In this document: positions 8,980 to 19,471 of the stretch, piece by piece
How the letters are laid out: every line of letters begins with the position of its first letter
How positions within the stretch are numbered: position 1 is the stretch's first letter
Assembly (NCBI GenBank): GCA_028292225.1
Contig: JAQGMV010000186.1
Span: forward strand, 1 to 37,897
Reading direction: 5' to 3'
Origin: Betaproteobacteria bacterium
GTDB lineage: Bacteria > Pseudomonadota > Gammaproteobacteria > Burkholderiales > SG8-41
Length of the DNA: 37,897 bases
Program-made: the position numbers and the translations under genes
The notes under the pieces: model-generated
What the model saw: only the letters and a program-made list of their open reading frames with translations
Database searches by the model: none
Told to the model about the DNA's origin: nothing

Positions 8980-10266
8980 TCAGCCGGTCGCCGGCGCAGA
9001 CTCTTTCGCGCTGCCCGCTTCAGCCGCGGCGACCGGCGCGTATTTATCCTGCACGTAGCGCTCGACGAGGCTCTGGAACTCGCCGGCGATATCGTCGCCC
9101 TTGAGTGTGACGGTTTTCACCCCGTCGACGAACACGGGCGCGACCGGATTCTCGCCGGAGCCCGGAAGACTGATGCCGATGTTCGCGTGCTTGCTCTCAC
9201 CCGGCCCATTGACCACGCAGCCCATGACCGCGACGTGCATGTTCTCGACACCGGGATAGCTCGCGCGCCAGATCGGCATCTGCTCGCGCAGATAAGTCTG
9301 GATGCGCTCGGCAAGCACCTGGAAGAACGTGCTCGTAGTCCTGCCGCAACCGGGGCACGCGATGACCATCGGCGCGAATGACCGCAAGCCCAACGTCTGC
9401 AGGATCTCCTGCGCGACCACGACTTCCTTCGTGCGGTCGCCACCGGGCTCAGGCGTCAGCGAAACGCGGATCGTATCGCCGATGCCTTCCTGCAGCAGCA
9501 CGGCCATCGCGGCCGTGGACGCGACGATGCCTTTGGACCCCATGCCGGCTTCGGTGAGACCGAGATGCAGCGCGTAATCGCAGCGCGATGCAAGATCGCG
9601 ATATACCGCGATGAGGTCCTGCACGCCGCTCACCTTGCACGAGAGCAAGATGCGCTCGTGAGGCAGGCCCATGCTTTCCGCCTGCCGGGCACTGTCGAGC
9701 GCGGAGGCGACGAGCGCGCGCCGCGTGATCACCGACGCGTCCTGAGGCTCCGCGCTCGCCGCGTTTTCGTCCATGAGGCGCACCAGCAACTCGGGATCGA
9801 GGCTGCCCCAGTTGACGCCGATGCGCACCGGCTTATCAAAGCGGCACGCGAACTCGATCATCGTACCGAACTGGTCGTCGCGCTTGGAGCCGCGTCCGAC
9901 GTTACCCGGGTTGATTCGCAGCTTTGCGAGCGCCTGAGCGCATGCCGGGTGCTGCGTGAGCAGGCGATGGCCGTTGAAATGAAAGTCGCCGACCAGCGGA
10001 ATGTTCACGCCCATCTGCTCGAGGCGGTCGCGGATGTGCGGCACCGCGGCCGCAGCCTCTGCGGTATTGACCGTCACCCGAACGATCTCCGAGCCCGCGC
10101 GAGCGAGCGCAGCGGTCTGCGCGACCGTGCCTTCGATGTCGGCGGTATCGGTGTTGGTCATCGATTGCACGACGATAGGCGCGCCGCCGCCGATCACGAC
10201 ATCGCCGATGCGCACCGGCGTGCTCGCCCGGCGCGAGGCCGGGCCGTATTCGGGCAGACAGCTCAT
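8980..10266 (-). CDS. ispG: IspG (GcpE), MEcPP to HMBPP reductase of the MEP pathway
   Basis: 428 residues with a TIM-barrel N-domain ([13 protein letters not shown] near residue 31) and a C-terminal 4Fe-4S domain. Cluster ligands are Cys304, Cys307 (ACPGCGR), Cys350 ([11 protein letters not shown]) and Glu357, the set known for bacterial IspG. It has the extra central segment seen in longer proteobacterial forms. It catalyses the penultimate step of isoprenoid precursor synthesis. The ATG overlaps the rodZ stop as ATGA. Confidence 0.97.
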   Translation of the reverse strand: MSCLPEYGPASRRASTPVRIGDVVIGGGAPIVVQSMTNTDTADIEGTVAQTAALARAGSEIVRVTVNTAEAAAAVPHIRDRLEQMGVNIPLVGDFHFNGHRLLTQHPACAQALAKLRINPGNVGRGSKRDDQFGTMIEFACRFDKPVRIGVNWGSLDPELLVRLMDENAASAEPQDASVITRRALVASALDSARQAESMGLPHERILLSCKVSGVQDLIAVYRDLASRCDYALHLGLTEAGMGSKGIVASTAAMAVLLQEGIGDTIRVSLTPEPGGDRTKEVVVAQEILQTLGLRSFAPMVIACPGCGRTTSTFFQVLAERIQTYLREQMPIWRASYPGVENMHVAVMGCVVNGPGESKHANIGISLPGSGENPVAPVFVDGVKTVTLKGDDIAGEFQSLVERYVQDKYAPVAAAEAGSAKESAPATG

Positions 10267-11183
10267 TGGAGAGTCAGGCGGGCTACGGTCACGCCGATGT
10301 GCGGCGAGAGGTCGACCGCCTTGTCGTCATAGTCAAGATGCACCCCGCGCGCGTTGCCGACGATGAGCTTGAGCGGGGGAGCGCCGTTCACGCGCTCTTC
10401 GCTGCCGGCGCGGTTGAGCTTGGAAAAGATGATCTTGTCGTTACGGTCGCGGATTTCCACCCACGATTCGGTATCGAACTTGAAACGCAGAACGCGTTGT
10501 CCGGGAAGCAGGGGCTTGCCCGCATCGTCAGCTGGCGCGGACGCCATCAGCTCGCCTTGACCACGAGCGGAGGGTGCGCCCGAAGACGCGGTGCTGACGC
10601 CGGGTGCAGGAGTAGCGGGCGCCGCGGCTGAAGGCGCCGGCGCTTTGGCGGGGGCAGCGGCGGTCGAAGGCGCAGGCGACGGCGATGCAGGCGGTGCCGC
10701 CGGCGCAGTGCTCGGCGATCCGTCAGCCGTCGCAGGGGCCGTCGTCGCTCCGGTCTCGGCGTCCTTTGCCTCGTCGCGCGGCTCGTTGAAGCCGAACTCG
10801 TAAATCGCCAGCGCGCCGACGACGGTCATCGCCGCGAAAAGAATGTACATGGGCCAGCGCGCCGGCTGCTCCCGCGGCATGACCACTTCAGGAGAAGACG
10901 GCGCTTCCTCCACGATGGCGGGCTGGGGCATCTCGTGCTCGATGCTGCGGAGCAGCGGCTGCGGATCGATGCCGAGGAGCTTCGCGTAATTGCGCAGAAA
11001 TCCCCGCACGAAAACGCGGCCCGGCAATCGGTCGTAGGCCCCCTCTTCCAGCGCCTCGACCTGCGCAGGCGACAGCTTCAGGTGCCGTGCTACGTCGCTC
11101 ACGGTCAGGTTGAGCTCTTCGCGCGCGGCGGAGAGCATCGCGCCCGGGGCGCTTTCGTGTCTCGCGTAATAGCCTTGGCTCAT
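10263..11183 (-). CDS. rodZ: RodZ-like cytoskeletal membrane protein
   Basis: 306 residues: N-terminal helix-turn-helix of the RodZ/Xre type (about 17-80, with [20 protein letters not shown]), one TM segment (about 110-131), a 70-residue Ala/Pro/Ser/Thr linker, and a C-terminal beta domain of DUF4115 type (about 225-306, [16 protein letters not shown]). RodZ binds MreB with its cytoplasmic HTH and helps keep rod shape. It is sandwiched by ATGA overlaps between pilW and ispG, the usual order. Confidence 0.92.
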   Translation of the reverse strand: MSQGYYARHESAPGAMLSAAREELNLTVSDVARHLKLSPAQVEALEEGAYDRLPGRVFVRGFLRNYAKLLGIDPQPLLRSIEHEMPQPAIVEEAPSSPEVVMPREQPARWPMYILFAAMTVVGALAIYEFGFNEPRDEAKDAETGATTAPATADGSPSTAPAAPPASPSPAPSTAAAPAKAPAPSAAAPATPAPGVSTASSGAPSARGQGELMASAPADDAGKPLLPGQRVLRFKFDTESWVEIRDRNDKIIFSKLNRAGSEERVNGAPPLKLIVGNARGVHLDYDDKAVDLSPHIGVTVARLTLQ

Positions 11184-11959
11184 TCGTCTATTCCGGCGAG
11201 CAGTGCCCTCGCCTCTTTGGACTGGGGGAAATTACGGGTGAGCTGCGTGCCGTAGCTCGCAACGGCGTCGCGGTCCCCGAGCTTGCGCTCCACGCGCAGC
11301 GCGAGCCACAACAGCTCGGGGTTTGCCGGTGAAATCTTCTCGAGGCGAATCAGGTACTCCTTCGCCTGCGGGTAGGCCCGGCGCGTATACGCCATGTCGG
11401 CGAGCTGGTACAGCGCCTGCGGCTGGCCGGCCGGCAGTTTCAGCGCTTTGTTGAAGTAATCCTCGGCCGCAGCGACGTCGCCGCGGCGGCGCAGACACAG
11501 GCCCGCGTTCACATACGAGCGGCCCGGGTTCTGGTACAGCGGATTGCGTAATGCGGCGAGAAAATAGCGTATCGCTTCCTCTTCGCGCTTGCGATCGCAC
11601 AGGAACCGGCCGTAGTTGTTGTTGGCGTCGGAGTCGAGCGGATCGATATTGAGCGCACGCTGAAAATGCTCGTGCGCGTACTTGTCCTCTTTGAGCTCGG
11701 CGTATACGAGCCCGGCGACGTTGTAGGCAGGGCCGTAATTCGGGTCGGCGCGCAGCGCTTCGCGAACCTCCTCGAGCGCGATGCCCATGTTGCCGAGCTC
11801 GTAATATCCGGAAGCAAGCTCGGTATGTATCCGCGCGCGGTCGCGCACCTTGTCGTCAGGGCCCGTCGTCGCGGGCGTCTTGAATGCAGGCTCGTTGCGA
11901 GGCACCGCACAGCCGGCGAGCGCCAGCAGTACTACGGCCGCGGTCATCGCGGCCTTCAT
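11180..11959 (-). CDS. pilW: PilW (PilF), type IV pilus biogenesis lipoprotein
   Basis: 259 residues with a lipoprotein signal (lipobox LAGC, Cys17) and about six TPR repeats, including [20 protein letters not shown] and [20 protein letters not shown]. The PilW/PilF pilotin is known to bring the PilQ secretin to the outer membrane. A long upstream extension in this frame is only the shadow of rlmN; the ATG at 11959 overlaps the rlmN stop as ATGA and begins the signal peptide. No other pilus genes are in the window. Confidence 0.92.
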   Translation of the reverse strand: MKAAMTAAVVLLALAGCAVPRNEPAFKTPATTGPDDKVRDRARIHTELASGYYELGNMGIALEEVREALRADPNYGPAYNVAGLVYAELKEDKYAHEHFQRALNIDPLDSDANNNYGRFLCDRKREEEAIRYFLAALRNPLYQNPGRSYVNAGLCLRRRGDVAAAEDYFNKALKLPAGQPQALYQLADMAYTRRAYPQAKEYLIRLEKISPANPELLWLALRVERKLGDRDAVASYGTQLTRNFPQSKEARALLAGIDE

Positions 11960-13149
11960 CCGACCCGCTCCCCGGCCGCTTGAGCGTGAGGCGCGCTGCC
12001 TTCGAGCGCCGCGCGCGCTTCGCGGCGCGCGTGCCGGCGAGTCCGGTCCTGGACCTCTCCCGCGAGCTGACCGCACGCCGCGTCGATGTCGTCGCCCCGG
12101 GTCTTGCGCACGGTCGTGGTCAGGTCGGCCCCGATCAGCACGTCGCGAAAACGCGCGACCGCGTCGGGCTTCGAGCGCTCGTAACCCGAACCGGGAAACG
12201 GGTTGAACGGGATCAGGTTGATCTTGCACGGCACGTCGGCTACGACTGCCGCGAGTTCGTGCGCGTGGGCGAGCGTGTCGTTCACCCCGTCGAGCATCAC
12301 GTATTCGAACGTTACGAAATCGCGCGGGGCTTTCTCGATGTAACGCACGCACGCTTTGAGCAGCTCGCGTATCGGATACTTGCGATTGATCGGCACCAGC
12401 TCGTTGCGAAGCTGATCGTTGGGCGCGTGCAGAGAGACCGCGAGCGCGACCGGGCACGCATCGCGAAGCCGGTCGATCGCCGGAACCAGACCTGAGGTCG
12501 AGAGCGTCACGCGTCTTCGCGAAAGTCCGTAAGCCGAGTCGTCGAGCATGAGCTGCATCGCCGCGACGACGTTCTCGAAGTTCGCGAGAGGCTCGCCCAT
12601 GCCCATCATCACCACATTGGTGATGGGTCGCTCGGGGCGAGCTTCAGGTGCTGATTCCGCGGCGTCAGCACACGGTTCACGCAAAGATCCTTCGCGCTGC
12701 GTCACCCCACCGAGCCTGAGCGCGCGATTCGCAAGCCACAACTGGCCGATGATCTCCGCGACGCTCAGGTTGCGGTTGAAACCCTGCCGCCCGGTCGAGC
12801 AGAAGGAACACTCGAGCGCGCATCCCGCCTGCGACGAGACGCACAGCGTGCCTCGAGCCGTTTCAGGAATGAAGACCGTCTCGATCGCGTTGTTCGTGCC
12901 GACGTCGAGGAGCCACTTTCGGGTGCCGTCGGCGGCAGTCGTGTCGCGCCGCACGGGCGGCGCCTGAACGGTCGCGGTCCCCGCGAGCCGCTCGCGCAAC
13001 GCTTTGGAGATGTCGGTCATCGCGCCGAAATCGTCGGCGTGCGCCTGGTGTATCCAGCGCATGAGCTGCTTTGCGCGAAACGGCTTCTCGCCGAGCGCGG
13101 CGCAAAACGCCTGCAGCTCAACGGGAGAGAGGCCGAGTAGATTCACCAT
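11956..13149 (-). CDS. rlmN: RlmN, dual-specificity 23S rRNA/tRNA adenine-C2 methyltransferase
   Basis: 397 residues starting [15 protein letters not shown]. The radical-SAM motif CALECSFC (Cys110, 114, 117) and the C-terminal [15 protein letters not shown] with the mechanistic Cys are present. RlmN methylates A2503 of 23S rRNA and A37 of some tRNAs. About 25 extra residues (148-173, encoded by 12631-12708) sit between the strand after QLWLANRAL and [10 protein letters not shown], where E. coli has a short loop; the extra part is charged and probably a surface loop. It follows ndk by 14 nt. Confidence 0.96.
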   Translation of the reverse strand: MVNLLGLSPVELQAFCAALGEKPFRAKQLMRWIHQAHADDFGAMTDISKALRERLAGTATVQAPPVRRDTTAADGTRKWLLDVGTNNAIETVFIPETARGTLCVSSQAGCALECSFCSTGRQGFNRNLSVAEIIGQLWLANRALRLGGVTQREGSLREPCADAAESAPEARPERPITNVVMMGMGEPLANFENVVAAMQLMLDDSAYGLSRRRVTLSTSGLVPAIDRLRDACPVALAVSLHAPNDQLRNELVPINRKYPIRELLKACVRYIEKAPRDFVTFEYVMLDGVNDTLAHAHELAAVVADVPCKINLIPFNPFPGSGYERSKPDAVARFRDVLIGADLTTTVRKTRGDDIDAACGQLAGEVQDRTRRHARREARAALEGSAPHAQAAGERVG

Positions 13150-13163
13150 GTTTGAAGCGCTTT

Positions 13164-13589
13164 TCAGCGCGAGCAGATATCCAGCGTCGGGAAGAAGTAG
13201 GCGATTTCCACGGCGGCATTCTCGGCGGAATCCGAGCCATGCACCGCGTTCGCATCGATGCTTTGAGCGAAATCGGCGCGGATAGTGCCCTTGTCCGCTT
13301 TCTTCGGGTCGGTCGCACCCATCAGATCGCGGTTCTTCTGCGTCGCGTTCTCGCCTTCGAGCACCTGGATCATGACCGGACCCGAAATCATGAAATCGAC
13401 GAGATCCTTGAAGAAAGGACGCGCTTTGTGCACTGCGTAAAAGCCTTCGGCGTCGGCGCGCGAAAGCTGCTTCATGCGAGCCGCGATGACGCGCAGACCC
13501 GCCTTTTCGAAGCGTGTGTAGATCTCGCCGATGACGTTTTTTGCGACGGCATCCGGCTTGATGATGGACAAAGTACGTTCGACAGCCAT
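13164..13589 (-). CDS. ndk: nucleoside diphosphate kinase
   Basis: 141 residues, full length, with catalytic His117 in NAVHGSDS and N-terminal [12 protein letters not shown]. It balances NTP and dNTP pools by a phospho-His ping-pong reaction. An AGGGG sequence 7 nt before the ATG is a suitable ribosome-binding site. It is the first gene of the long minus-strand run, separated from tilS by 99 nt, so the operon promoter is likely in that gap. I see no clear consensus pair there. Confidence 0.98.
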   Translation of the reverse strand: MAVERTLSIIKPDAVAKNVIGEIYTRFEKAGLRVIAARMKQLSRADAEGFYAVHKARPFFKDLVDFMISGPVMIQVLEGENATQKNRDLMGATDPKKADKGTIRADFAQSIDANAVHGSDSAENAAVEIAYFFPTLDICSR

Positions 13590-13688
13590 TCAGTATCCCC
13601 TGGTCTCTTGAAACTAACCTGCAAGGATACCACGATAAGGCGTTGAAATAAAGCAGGATCATGCCCAAAAGCGCACGTTATCAGAGGC

Positions 13689-15101
13689 TTAACCGCAGCC
13701 CGGGCCCCGGCTCGCAGCGCCTGCCGACGGCCGCCACGATGCTTCGACCGATGGTTCCCCCGGACCTGCGTGGAACCGATGGTCCACCGCGACCCCCGGA
13801 ATACACGCGAGTGTGTCCCCCGCATAAATGAACGGGACGCGGTCGCGCTCCCACGCCGGCATGCTCGCTTCCTGCAGCAGGTTCTTCACCGTTCGGATCG
13901 GCCGGTTCGCCGCGGGCTGGAGGCGCTCCCCGCCCAGCCGTGCGCGTATGGTCACCGGCCCGGTCTCGAGCCGGGCGAGACTCATTCCGATGCCGCGCTC
14001 GCGCCGCATCGCAAGGATTCCCCCCAGACCTTCGAGCGTGATCTCGGGCTCGCCCCTCCACACGACAACCGCATCCGGAGGAACTACCGCGCGGGTCGGC
14101 AGGAGATACAGCAGCCCCGCGCGGCGCCTCAGCTCACAGTCGCCGAGATCGACGTGCACCCGCGCGTCCGCGCGCGCTTTGAGCGCCTGGCGCAAAGCCT
14201 CCGCAAGGCGGTCGGCATCAGGCAGGCGCCAGCCGCGAGCTGCGATGACAAAGCGCAGCAGGTTCTTCGCTCGCGGCACCGAGAGCTCACGCAGGCGCAC
14301 CAGTGGGAGCGGACCTCCGGCGGCGGCGTCACCGGCGTCCAGCGCGGCGAGATCGTCGAGCAGCTCCGCCGCTTCACCCATGTTGCTGGCGGCCCGCACG
14401 AGCGTGGTGCGGTACCCGGGCACGCGTTCGGCGATCCGCGGTGCGAGCTCGTGCCTCACCCAGTTGCGCAGGTACGCGGTGCCCGCGTTGCTTTCGTCTT
14501 CGACCCACACGAGCTCGCGGCGCTTCGCATACGCTTCTATCTGCTCACGTGAGACGTCCAGCAAAGGCCGAACAAGTGACGTCTTGCATCCCTCGTCCCT
14601 CATCCCTCTACCCTCGTCCTTTCGAACCGGCGCCATGGCCGCAAGGCCCCTCACCCCCGCGCCGCGAAAGAGCTGCAGCAGGACGGTCTCGGCCTGGTCG
14701 TCGGCGTTGTGGGCGAGCACGATGAAGTCGGCGCGGCTCTTGCGCAGCGCGGCGTAACGGGCTACACGCGCCGCGCTTTCGGTGCTGTTGCCGTGGGCGA
14801 CGTCGACCTTGACCACGCGGCACGGGATTCCGCGCGCGCGACACGCCTCGCGGCAGAACTTCGCCCACGTCTTCGAATGCGGACTGAGCTGGTGATCGAC
14901 GTGCAGCGCGCTCAGGTCGACCCGCAGGCGCGGCGCGATACGCGCGAGGATGTCGAGCAGCACGACCGAATCGACTCCTCCGCTCAAAGCGAGCAACAGG
15001 CGGTCGCCCGGCCCGACGATCGTTTTCAGCCGCGCTGCGAGGAGCGCCGCGAGATCGAGCCGTCCGCGATCAGCGGGCTTCGACTTCCTTGAACTTGCCA
15101 T
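13689..15101 (-). CDS. tilS: TilS, tRNA-Ile lysidine synthetase
   Basis: 470 residues. PP-loop ATPase motif SGGVDS at 40-45, followed by HVDHQLSP and [22 protein letters not shown], then TilS substrate and C-terminal domains. It converts C34 of the tRNA-Ile2 anticodon to lysidine so that it reads AUA. Residues 161-174 ([14 protein letters not shown]) are encoded by 7-nt repeats and look like an insertion in the loop before [11 protein letters not shown]. The start overlaps the end of accA by 32 nt. Confidence 0.94.
   Translation of the reverse strand: MASSRKSKPADRGRLDLAALLAARLKTIVGPGDRLLLALSGGVDSVVLLDILARIAPRLRVDLSALHVDHQLSPHSKTWAKFCREACRARGIPCRVVKVDVAHGNSTESAARVARYAALRKSRADFIVLAHNADDQAETVLLQLFRGAGVRGLAAMAPVRKDEGRGMRDEGCKTSLVRPLLDVSREQIEAYAKRRELVWVEDESNAGTAYLRNWVRHELAPRIAERVPGYRTTLVRAASNMGEAAELLDDLAALDAGDAAAGGPLPLVRLRELSVPRAKNLLRFVIAARGWRLPDADRLAEALRQALKARADARVHVDLGDCELRRRAGLLYLLPTRAVVPPDAVVVWRGEPEITLEGLGGILAMRRERGIGMSLARLETGPVTIRARLGGERLQPAANRPIRTVKNLLQEASMPAWERDRVPFIYAGDTLACIPGVAVDHRFHAGPGEPSVEASWRPSAGAASRGPGCG
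14588..14615. repeat. run of 7-nt repeats inside tilS
   Basis: Four adjacent heptads on the plus strand, ATCCCTC-GTCCCTC-ATCCCTC-TACCCTC, flanked by degenerate copies (14581-14587 GTCTTGC and 14616-14622 GTCCTTT). The tilS frame stays open through them. The period matches that of the bamB-der repeat pair, although the unit differs. Confidence 0.75.
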
Positions 15102-16038
15102 AGCCGATCAGCTTGTCGAAGCGGGTCTCGAGGAGCTCGGCCAGAGGTTTGTCACGCACCTGCTTCCAGCTTTCCTGCAAAGCTTTTTTCAGGTTCTGCA
15201 TCATCGTGTCGTGATCGCGATGCGCGCCGCCGAGAGGCTCGGGCACGATCTTGTCGATGAGCCCCAGCGCTTTGAGCCGTGTCGCGGTGATGCCGAGCGT
15301 CTCGGCCGCTTCGGGCGCGTGCTCCGCGCTCTTCCACAGGATCGACGCACAGCCCTCAGGGGAGATGACCGAGTAGGTCGAGTATTGCAGCATGAGCGTC
15401 GTGTCCCCGACCGCGATCGCGAGCGCGCCGCCCGAACCGCCTTCGCCGATCACGGTGCACACCACCGGCACCTTGAGGTCGGCCATCGCATAGAGATTGC
15501 GCCCGATCGCCTCGGACTGGCTGCGCTCCTCCGCCCCGACGCCGGGATACGCACCGGGCGTATCGATGAACGTGAATACCGGCACCGCGAACTTCTCCGC
15601 AAGCTTCATGAGCCGCAACGCCTTGCGATAGCCCTCGGGCTTGGGCATCCCGAAGTTGCGGCGGATTTTTTCCTTGGTGTCACGGCCTTTCTGATGGCCG
15701 ATCACCATGCAGGTCTCGCCGTTGAACCGCGCGAGCCCGCCGACGATCGCCGCATCGTCTGCGAAAGTGCGATCGCCGTGCAGCTCTTCGAAACCGTCGA
15801 ATAGGGCATTGGCGTAGTCGAGGGTATAAGGCCGCTGCGGGTGGCGTGCGACCTGCGCGATCTGCCACGCGGTGAGCTTGGCGTAGATGTCCTTGGTGAG
15901 CGTCTGGCTCTTCTTCTGAAGCCTGCCGATCTCCTCGGAGATGTCGACGGCGGTGTCGTCCTGAACGAAGCGCAGCTCTTCGATCTTGGTTTCGAGCTCG
16001 GCGATCGGCTGCTCGAAATCGAGAAAGGTGGTTTTCAT
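15070..16038 (-). CDS. accA: acetyl-CoA carboxylase carboxyltransferase subunit alpha
   Basis: 322 residues starting [22 protein letters not shown], the coiled N-terminal part of AccA, followed by the crotonase-fold carboxyltransferase domain with [19 protein letters not shown] and [15 protein letters not shown]. With AccD it moves carboxyl from biotin-BCCP to acetyl-CoA, the first committed step of fatty acid synthesis. The longer reading back to 16203 overlaps ggt and lacks family sequence. The end overlaps tilS, so the two are likely co-transcribed. Confidence 0.97.
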   Translation of the reverse strand: MKTTFLDFEQPIAELETKIEELRFVQDDTAVDISEEIGRLQKKSQTLTKDIYAKLTAWQIAQVARHPQRPYTLDYANALFDGFEELHGDRTFADDAAIVGGLARFNGETCMVIGHQKGRDTKEKIRRNFGMPKPEGYRKALRLMKLAEKFAVPVFTFIDTPGAYPGVGAEERSQSEAIGRNLYAMADLKVPVVCTVIGEGGSGGALAIAVGDTTLMLQYSTYSVISPEGCASILWKSAEHAPEAAETLGITATRLKALGLIDKIVPEPLGGAHRDHDTMMQNLKKALQESWKQVRDKPLAELLETRFDKLIGYGKFKEVEAR

Positions 16039-16055
16039 GGGCCGCAATTGTACCT

Positions 16056-17804
16056 CTAATACCATGCGACTCCCTCGCCCCGCGGATCGCTCGCCGCCTG
16101 CGCGGCCCCGCCGCGTTTCGATTTGAACACCGCCTGCATGTTGCCCCAGCGGCGGTTCGCGACGACGATCTCGTGCCCCTTCCCCGTCATCGCGGCGCGC
16201 CACTCGGCGCTGAACCCCTGCGGCTCGACTTCTACCCGGTCGGGCCAGTACTGATGGTGATATCTCGGCATGGCCACGAGCCGGGCGAGGTCGACGTCGG
16301 GTGCACGCAGGTATTCGAGCGTGGCCAGCAATACCTGGCTGATGATGCGGGAGCCGCCCGGCGCGCCGAGGATCAGCACGCCTTTGTCGTCTTCGACGAA
16401 AGCCGGCGTCATGCTCGACAGCGGACGCTTGCGAGGCTCGATCCGGTTGGCGAGACCGCCCCTCAACATGAATGCATTCGGGAGGTCGGCGCGCAGGGTG
16501 AAATCGTCCATCTCGTTGTTGAGCAGAACGCCGGTGCCTGCAGGCACGACGCCTGAGCCGAACAACAGGTTGATCGTCACGGTCGCTGCAACGCGGTTGC
16601 CTTCGCTGTCGACGATCGACAGGTGCGTGGTGTTTTGACTCTCCGCCCTGGACGCGCCTTCGGGTATCGCGCCGAGCGCATCGCTGGGTGTCGCCTTGCC
16701 CGCTGCGATGCCCGCCGCTCGTGCGCGAACGTATTCGCGCGAAACGAGCTTCGCGACCGGCACCCGGACGAAATCGGGATCGGCGAGATAGCGCGCGCGA
16801 TCAAAGAACGCGCGCCGCAACGCTTCGACCACCAGATGATCGGTCGCAGGCTCGCCGACGGCGCCGAGCGTGTAGCCTTCGAGGGTTGCGAGCGATTGCG
16901 AGAGCGCGATGCCGCCTGCGGAAGGCAGGGCGGCCGCGGTGATCGTCGCACCGCGATACTCGAATCGCACCGGTTCGCGCTCGATCACCTTGTAGCTCGT
17001 GAGGTCGGCCGCCCGCCATGCACCGCCCGCGCGATTGACTGCATCGACCAGCGCGCTCGCCACCGGCCCTTCGTAGAAACCGGCGCGACCGGATTGCGCG
17101 ATGCGCTCGAGCGTGGCGCCGAGCGCCGGCTGCCGCAGCCGGTACCCGGACGGCGGCGCGCGGCCGCGGTCGAGAAAGACGTCGGTATTCACACCCGATC
17201 GCAGGAACGATTCACGCAGCTTTGCGATCTGCGCGTATCTCGAGTCGACCTGGAAACCTTCGCGCGCGAGCCGCATGGCAGGCGCGAGCGTGACCGCGAG
17301 CGGCAGCTTGCCGTAGTGCTCGGCGAGATGTACGAGCGCAGCAGGGAGCCCCGGAATCGCGGCCGCCGTTCCGCCCCGAACGGTGGCGCCCGGTATCGCC
17401 CGACCCTCCTTATCGAAGTACTGCGACATCGCGACACCGCTCGGCGCGGTTTCCCTCGCATCGACCATCACCTGCAGCCGATCGGCAGCGCGATGCAGCA
17501 GGAAGAAACCGCCTCCGCCCAGACCCGACGAATAAGGCTCGACCACCGCCAGCGCCGCCGCGACCGCGATGCTCGCATCGAAAGCATTGCCTCCGCGCTC
17601 GAGCACCGCCTCGCCGGCTGCAGTCGCGAGCGGGTGCGCAGAAGCGACTGCAGCGCCCTGCAACGCAGCAGCAGGGCGTGCCCATCCGCAGGAGACGATC
17701 AGCGCAACGACGACGAGGCGCCGCCACGTTGCCGTGTATGAATGCTTACCCACCGCTGCCGCCACCGCCCACCTCCAGCCTTGCACGAACTGTTTCAGCT
17801 CCAT
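16056..17804 (-). CDS. ggt: gamma-glutamyltranspeptidase / glutathione hydrolase precursor
   Basis: 582 residues. It has a signal peptide (hydrophobic about 30-39, cleavage likely near AAALQ, residue 49) and an Ntn-hydrolase fold that self-cleaves. The new N-terminal nucleophile is Thr392 in NTTHLSIVD, and the oxyanion-site GAPGGS follows near the C-terminus. It cleaves gamma-glutamyl bonds such as glutathione in the periplasm. The ATG start gives an unusually long n-region; a GTG at 17753 would give a more ordinary signal peptide (residues 18-49). It is 17 nt from accA and divergent from the next gene. Confidence 0.93.
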   Translation of the reverse strand: MELKQFVQGWRWAVAAAVGKHSYTATWRRLVVVALIVSCGWARPAAALQGAAVASAHPLATAAGEAVLERGGNAFDASIAVAAALAVVEPYSSGLGGGGFFLLHRAADRLQVMVDARETAPSGVAMSQYFDKEGRAIPGATVRGGTAAAIPGLPAALVHLAEHYGKLPLAVTLAPAMRLAREGFQVDSRYAQIAKLRESFLRSGVNTDVFLDRGRAPPSGYRLRQPALGATLERIAQSGRAGFYEGPVASALVDAVNRAGGAWRAADLTSYKVIEREPVRFEYRGATITAAALPSAGGIALSQSLATLEGYTLGAVGEPATDHLVVEALRRAFFDRARYLADPDFVRVPVAKLVSREYVRARAAGIAAGKATPSDALGAIPEGASRAESQNTTHLSIVDSEGNRVAATVTINLLFGSGVVPAGTGVLLNNEMDDFTLRADLPNAFMLRGGLANRIEPRKRPLSSMTPAFVEDDKGVLILGAPGGSRIISQVLLATLEYLRAPDVDLARLVAMPRYHHQYWPDRVEVEPQGFSAEWRAAMTGKGHEIVVANRRWGNMQAVFKSKRGGAAQAASDPRGEGVAWY

Positions 17805-17872
17805 CGAAGCGCGACGATATAGACCCGATCCCCGCGCCGCAAGTCGCGCCGCATTCGCGTCGGCGGCTGCGC

Positions 17873-17878
17873 GATAAT
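17873..17878 (+). promoter_or_regulatory. possible -10 box directly before the 17884 start
   Basis: GATAAT ends 5 nt before the ATG at 17884 in the 76-nt divergent gap with ggt, and no ribosome-binding sequence is seen. If used, the transcript would be leaderless or nearly so. There is no clear -35, so this is speculative. Confidence 0.2.
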
Positions 17879-17883
17879 GCGTG

Positions 17884-18381
17884 ATGCTGTCGTCTCACAC
17901 GCCTGCGCCCCAAACCAGCCCGCTGGCCCGCTGGAAACCGGTGCTCATCGTGTTGTTCACCGTCTATGCCGGCGTTCTCGCATGGCACGCGTATGAGCGC
18001 GTCAATGAGGTGAGCCTCGCCGCACGCGTCCGCCTGATCCGGGAACACCAGCTGTGGGAGCTGCAACCTGATTTTCACGGAAATCCGGAGAACTGGACGC
18101 AACTCGCTGCGCGCCTGCTCAACAACAGCCAGCTCATGGCGCGCATCAAAACAAAATACGGGCCTGTCGCGGAACAGATCGAGCTCGACTATCGCCGGGA
18201 CGTGGCGATCGCCCACGCCGAAGTCTTCGTGACTGCGATGTTCGCATTCGCGCTGCCGCTGTGCGTTCCGCTCGGACTCGTCCTGCTCAGGCAGCGGCGG
18301 CGGCCGAGCGCGCCCCCTCCGAAGCCCACGCCCGCAAGCATCGACGATCCGCGTTACAAACCCCCGCCGGACAACGACTGA
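17884..18381 (+). CDS. two-TM protein of unknown function
   Basis: 165 residues: TM1 about 20-38 (PVLIVLFTVYAGVLAWHAY), a roughly 70-residue soluble segment rich in Arg, Glu and Leu with likely helices, TM2 about 120-140 (FVTAMFAFALPLCVPLGLVLL), and a Pro-rich polar tail (APPPKPTP, DPRYKPPPDND). I do not recognise a family. A GTG three bases upstream could also start it. It is alone on the plus strand between ggt and the TctC gene, with neighbour-like codon use, so I take it as real. Confidence 0.7.
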   Translation: MLSSHTPAPQTSPLARWKPVLIVLFTVYAGVLAWHAYERVNEVSLAARVRLIREHQLWELQPDFHGNPENWTQLAARLLNNSQLMARIKTKYGPVAEQIELDYRRDVAIAHAEVFVTAMFAFALPLCVPLGLVLLRQRRRPSAPPPKPTPASIDDPRYKPPPDND

Positions 18382-18503
18382 ACACTATCCGGCGGCCATA
18401 GCGCTTGAGCGGGCCCTTACGCCCCGAGCGAAGCGAAGGCAGCGTCGTGGATCTTTCTTCCTCGGTTAGTATGAGCGCCTCAGCAAAGTTCGGAGGAACG
18501 ATC

Positions 18504-19466
18504 ATGAAGAGCCTTACGCCCGCACTTCTCGTGCTGGCTGCGCTCGCGCCTGCGGGCGCTTGCGCGCAGAATTACCCCACAAAGCCGGTGCGGCTGGTCG
18601 TGGGTTTCACGCCGGGCGGCGGAGTCGACATCAACGCGCGCATGCTCGCGCCCGAGCTCGGCAAAGCGTTCGGGCAGCAGTTCATCGTCGACAACCGGCC
18701 CGGCGCAGGCACCAACATCGCGAACGAGCTCGTCGCGAAATCGCCGCCCGATGGCTATACGCTGCTCGTCAATACCGCGGCGGTCGTGATCAACATGAGC
18801 CTGTACCGGAAAGTGAACTTCGATGCGATCAAGGACTTCGCGCCGATTTCGATTTTCTCCCAGAGCCCGAACATCCTCGTGGTACACCCTTCGCTGCCGG
18901 TGAAGAACATCAGGGATCTGGTCACGCTCGCCAAATCCAAGCCGGGTGCGATGAATTTCTCCTCGGCCGGAAGCGGCACGACGCAGCATCTGACCGGAGA
19001 GCTCTTCAAGCTGCGCACCGGTACGAACATCGTGCACATCCCTTACAAGGGCAGCGCGCCATCGTTGACCGCGTTACTCGGCGGGGAAGTCGAAATGACT
19101 TTTGCGAACATCCCGGCGATCTCCTCGCACGTGAAGTCGAAACGGCTGCGCGCGCTCGCGAATGCCGGCACGAAGCGGTCCGACCAGATGCCGGAAATAC
19201 CTACATTGAAGGAGTCGGGAATCGGCGGCGTCGAAGTCGTGGTGTGGTACGGCGTGCTCGCGCCTGCGGGAACGCCGCGCGAAATCGTCGGTGCGCTCTC
19301 TGCCGCGATGGCCAAAGCCGCGCGCACGCCGGAGGTGCGACAGCGCCTGCTCGACCAGGGCGCCGAGCCCGTCGGCAATTCCCCCGAGGAATTCGCGAAG
19401 CTTCTGCGCGAAGAGCTCACGCGCTGGTCTGAAGTGGTGAAAGTGTCCGGCGCAAAAGCGGACTGA
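18504..19466 (+). CDS. Bug/TctC-family periplasmic solute-binding protein
   Basis: 320 residues with a Sec signal peptide (cleavage likely after GACA, residue 21) and the family opening YPTKPVRLVVGFTPGGGVDINAR, then DNRPGAGTNIANELVAKSPPDGYTLLV. These receptors usually feed TctAB tripartite tricarboxylate transporters, but orphan copies are very numerous in betaproteobacteria; no tctAB is here. The ligand, probably a carboxylate, cannot be told. The start is set by GGAGG (18492-18496) 7 nt upstream; a frame back to 18405 has no such support. It ends 5 nt from the convergent MFS gene. Confidence 0.92.
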   Translation: MKSLTPALLVLAALAPAGACAQNYPTKPVRLVVGFTPGGGVDINARMLAPELGKAFGQQFIVDNRPGAGTNIANELVAKSPPDGYTLLVNTAAVVINMSLYRKVNFDAIKDFAPISIFSQSPNILVVHPSLPVKNIRDLVTLAKSKPGAMNFSSAGSGTTQHLTGELFKLRTGTNIVHIPYKGSAPSLTALLGGEVEMTFANIPAISSHVKSKRLRALANAGTKRSDQMPEIPTLKESGIGGVEVVVWYGVLAPAGTPREIVGALSAAMAKAARTPEVRQRLLDQGAEPVGNSPEEFAKLLREELTRWSEVVKVSGAKAD

Positions 19467-19471
19467 AACGC

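Noticed and set aside
7696-9381. 561-codon open frame on the plus strand
   Set aside because: It is antisense to hisS and ispG, which are fully conserved; GC-rich third positions keep the opposite frame open. The translation is Arg/His-rich with no family.
18382-18503. promoter for the TctC gene (TAGTAT near 18465)
   Set aside because: A weak -10-like sequence with no credible -35 at the right distance; not enough to list.
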